Positions 61,895 through 64,000 of a DNA stretch of 64,000 nt are shown here, piece after piece (positions within the stretch are counted from its first letter, which is position 1; each line of letters starts with the position of its first letter). Origin of the DNA: Streptomyces sp. MUM 203J (GTDB lineage: Bacteria > Actinomycetota > Actinomycetes > Streptomycetales > Streptomycetaceae); assembly GCF_022414595.1 (NCBI RefSeq), contig NZ_JADWYO010000010.1:1-64000 (forward strand), in the 5' to 3' direction. The position numbers and the translations under genes are program-made. The notes under the pieces were generated by a model. The model ran no database searches, had not been told where the DNA came from, and worked only from the letters and a program-made list of their open reading frames with translations.

Positions 61895-63151
61895 TTATCC
61901 GAAGAAGTTGCGGACGTGCTCCAGGCCGTCCACCAGGGCGTCGACCTCGGCCGGCGTGGAGTACAGATAGAACGACGCCCGCGTGGTCGCAGGAATTCCG
62001 TACCGCAGGCAGACGGGCCGTGCGCAGTGGTGGCCGACCCGGACCGCGATGCCCTGCTCGTCGAGCACCTGACCCACGTCGTGGGGGTGGATGTCGCCGA
62101 GCGTGAAGGAGATCGCGGCGCCCCGGTCCTCGGCCGTGGCCGGGCCGATGATCCGCAGGTCGGGGACTTTCTGGAGGCGCTGGATCGCGTACTCGGTGAG
62201 CGCGTGCTCATGCGCGGCGATCTTGTCCATGCCGATCGAGTTCAGGTAGTCCACCGCCGCGCCGAGGCCCACGGCCTGGGCGATCGGCGGCGTACCGGCC
62301 TCGAACTTGTGCGGCGCGGGCGCGTAGGTGGAGGAGTGCATCGAGACGGTCTCGATCATCTCGCCGCCGCCGAGGAACGGCGGCAGGTCCTCCAGCAGCC
62401 CCGCGCGGCCCCACAGCACGCCGATGCCGGTCGGGCCGCACATCTTGTGGCCGGTGAAGGCCACGAAGTCGGCCTGGAGCGCCTGGACGTCCAGGGCCAT
62501 GTGCGGGGCCGCCTGCGAGGCGTCGATCAGGACGAGCGCGCCGACCTCCTGGGCGCGGCGCACGATCTCCTCGACCGGGTTGAGGGTGCCGAGGATGTTG
62601 GAGACCAGCACGAAGGAGACGATCTTCGTCTTCGGCGTGATGATCTCGTCGATCCGGGAGAGGTCGAGGCGGCCGTCGTCGGTCAGCCCGAACCACTTCA
62701 GCTTCGCGCCGGTGCGCTGCGCGAGCAGCTGCCACGGGACGATGTTGGAGTGGTGCTCCATCTCCGTGATGACGATCTCGGTGTCGGAGTCCACCCGGTA
62801 GGGCTCGTCGGCCCAGCCGAGCATGTTGGCCACGAGGTTCAGCGACTCGGAGGCGTTCTTGGTGAAGATCACCTCGTCGCGGCTGGGCGCGTTGATGAAC
62901 GCGGCGACCTTGTCGCGGGCGCCCTCGTACAGCTCCGTGGCCTCCTCGGCCAGGACGTGCACCCCACGGTGGACGTTGGCGTTGTGCTGCTCGTAGTACT
63001 CGCTGAGCACGTCCAGAACCTGGCGCGGCGTCTGCGAGGTGGCGGCGTTGTCCAGGTAGACGAGCTTCTTGCCGTCGTGGAGGACGCGGTCCAGGATCGG
63101 GAAGTCCTTGCGGATCGCCTCTGTGTCGAGGAGGCCCGGAAGCTGTGTCAC
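61895..63151 (-). CDS. sufS: SufS-type cysteine desulfurase
   Basis: A 418-residue group II cysteine desulfurase. YLDNAATSQTP opens the fold, TEMEHHSNIVPWQ holds the cofactor-stacking His, DFVAFTGHKMCGPTG holds the PLP Lys, and RVGHHCARPVCLRYG holds the catalytic Cys in the short group II loop (near residue 375). It supplies sulfur to SufU. The GTG start overlaps the sufC stop by 4 bases. Confidence 0.95.
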   Translation of the reverse strand: MTQLPGLLDTEAIRKDFPILDRVLHDGKKLVYLDNAATSQTPRQVLDVLSEYYEQHNANVHRGVHVLAEEATELYEGARDKVAAFINAPSRDEVIFTKNASESLNLVANMLGWADEPYRVDSDTEIVITEMEHHSNIVPWQLLAQRTGAKLKWFGLTDDGRLDLSRIDEIITPKTKIVSFVLVSNILGTLNPVEEIVRRAQEVGALVLIDASQAAPHMALDVQALQADFVAFTGHKMCGPTGIGVLWGRAGLLEDLPPFLGGGEMIETVSMHSSTYAPAPHKFEAGTPPIAQAVGLGAAVDYLNSIGMDKIAAHEHALTEYAIQRLQKVPDLRIIGPATAEDRGAAISFTLGDIHPHDVGQVLDEQGIAVRVGHHCARPVCLRYGIPATTRASFYLYSTPAEVDALVDGLEHVRNFFG

Positions 63152-63912
63152 TCGGATGCGCCGCCCTTCGTGTACGCCTCGTAGCCCTCGTTCTCCAGCT
63201 TGTCGGCCAGCTCGGGCCCGCCGGACTCGACGATGCGGCCACCGGCGAAGACGTGGACGTGGTCCGGCTTGATGTAACGGAGGATACGCGTGTAGTGGGT
63301 GATGAGCAGGGTGCCGACCTCGCCGGTCTCGCGGACCCGGTTGACGCCCTCGGAGACGATGCGCAGGGCGTCGACGTCGAGGCCGGAGTCGGTCTCGTCG
63401 AGGATCGCGACCTTCGGCTTGAGCAGCTCCAGCTGGAGGATCTCGTGGCGCTTCTTCTCACCGCCGGAGAAGCCCTCGTTGACGTTGCGCTCCGCGAAGG
63501 AGGGGTCCATGTTGAGGCGCTCCATGGCCTCCTTGACCTCCTTGACCCAGGTACGGAGCTTGGGGGCCTCGCCGCGGACGGCGGTGGCGGAGGTGCGCAG
63601 GAAGTTGGAGACGGAGACGCCGGGGACCTCGACCGGGTACTGCATGGCGAGGAAGACGCCTGCGCGGGCCCGCTCGTCGACGGACATCTCCAGGACGTCC
63701 TCGCCGTCGAGGGTGACGGTGCCGCCGGTGACCGTGTACTTGGGGTGGCCGGCGAGGGAGTAGGCGAGGGTCGACTTGCCGGAGCCGTTGGGGCCCATGA
63801 TGGCGTGGGTCTCGCCCTGCCGGACGGTGAGGTCGACGCCCTTCAGGATCTCCTTCGTGGTGTTGTCGGCCTCGACGGAGACGTGCAGGTCGCGGATTTC
63901 AAGCGTTGCCAT
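63148..63912 (-). CDS. sufC: SufC, ATPase of the SufBCD scaffold
   Basis: A 254-residue ABC-type ATPase. Walker A is GPNGSGKST (40-48), the signature is FSGGEKKRHE, Walker B with its Glu is VAILDETDSGLDVDA, and the switch His is in LLITHYTRIL. SufC drives the SufB-SufD scaffold, whose genes should lie upstream beyond the window. The ATG at 63912 follows the Rieske gene by 7 nt. Confidence 0.96.
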   Translation of the reverse strand: MATLEIRDLHVSVEADNTTKEILKGVDLTVRQGETHAIMGPNGSGKSTLAYSLAGHPKYTVTGGTVTLDGEDVLEMSVDERARAGVFLAMQYPVEVPGVSVSNFLRTSATAVRGEAPKLRTWVKEVKEAMERLNMDPSFAERNVNEGFSGGEKKRHEILQLELLKPKVAILDETDSGLDVDALRIVSEGVNRVRETGEVGTLLITHYTRILRYIKPDHVHVFAGGRIVESGGPELADKLENEGYEAYTKGGASE

Positions 63913-63919
63913 GGGTGAC

Positions 63920-64000
63920 TCAGGACTCCTGGGTGACGGAGACGAGCACATCGTCCCCTTCGATCTTTACGGGGTACACGGGGACGGGGCGCGTCGCGGG
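63920..64000 (-). CDS. Rieske-type ferredoxin subunit, C-terminal fragment
   Basis: Only the last 26 codons are inside the window; they read ATRPVPVYPVKIEGDDVLVS and then VTQES before the stop at 63920. This matches the C-terminus of the small Rieske (2Fe-2S) protein normally placed between sufD and sufC in actinobacteria, often annotated as a non-heme iron oxygenase ferredoxin subunit. The Cys/His cluster ligands are outside the window. Confidence 0.75.
   Translation of the reverse strand, partial: PATRPVPVYPVKIEGDDVLVSVTQES

Overview
The window is chromosomal DNA from a high-GC actinobacterium, almost certainly a Streptomyces. Coding third positions are nearly all G or C, GTG starts and 4-base ATGA/GTGA overlaps are common, and the gene order matches, from memory, the S. 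coelicolor core arm around SCO183x to SCO192x: gbn, pitH2, the cobalamin genes, the SCO1860-family LAETG protein, ectABCD, a penicillin-binding protein, a SoxR-target monooxygenase, dapA, dapD and suf. I see no rRNA, tRNA, insertion sequence, prophage or CRISPR array. All gene calls rest on reading the translated sequence; no search was run.

Layout. 0.1-5.3 kb: a VIT-family metal transporter, a RING-finger protein with a TerD-like C-terminal region, a DEDDh exonuclease with a BRCT domain, and a small Cys-rich protein. 5.5-9 kb: SURF1, a GH15 glycosidase and an SDR-like protein without the catalytic Tyr/Lys. 9-11.2 kb: a five-gene Asp23/AmaP envelope-stress operon on the minus strand. 11.3-16.6 kb: a crotonase, the small nucleoid protein Gbn with a GATC-dense upstream region, an ABC-F ATPase and a large protein of unknown function. 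16.6-19.1 kb: a GC-rich degenerate repeat tract, an alpha/beta hydrolase and a class II aldolase. 19.2-20.9 kb: pitH2 behind a near-perfect PHO box. 20.9-29.6 kb: a cobalamin riboswitch followed by cobD, cobQ, a fused chelatase, cobO, cobB, a cobE/cbiG-like gene and cobC. 29.6-34.2 kb: a decayed leucine-rich-repeat gene, a LAETG surface protein, an amidohydrolase and a LysR regulator. 34.2-38 kb: ectABCD behind a long AT-richer leader. 38-42.3 kb: a PLP enzyme, a DsbA-like protein, and an aldehyde dehydrogenase divergent from an IclR regulator with a clear operator between them. 42.5-47.6 kb: membrane proteins, a two-component system and a penicillin-binding protein. 47.8-55.5 kb: an AraC regulator, a double TerD protein, a Tat-exported PhoX-type phosphatase with its own PHO box, a paralogue of the 15 kb unknown, and a secreted nuclease. 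55.5-59.4 kb: an ABM monooxygenase with a textbook SoxR box, two small envelope proteins, dapA, a small secreted protein and dapD. 59.8-64 kb: a membrane protein and the suf Fe-S assembly operon, cut by the window end.

How the genes work together. Several stress modules sit close together: phosphate starvation (two PHO boxes, each about 51 nt upstream of a start codon), redox-cycling stress (SoxR box), osmotic stress (ectoine and hydroxyectoine), envelope stress (Asp23) and TerD-type systems. The cobalamin genes make a B12-controlled operon, but the large CobN cobaltochelatase subunit is absent from the place where I expect it, and a solitary type I-E-like CRISPR repeat lies in that gap. The least understood loci are the RING/TerD-like fusion, the HEAT-like paralogue pair at 15 and 52 kb, the SDR-like protein and the repeat tracts at 16.6 and 30.5 kb.
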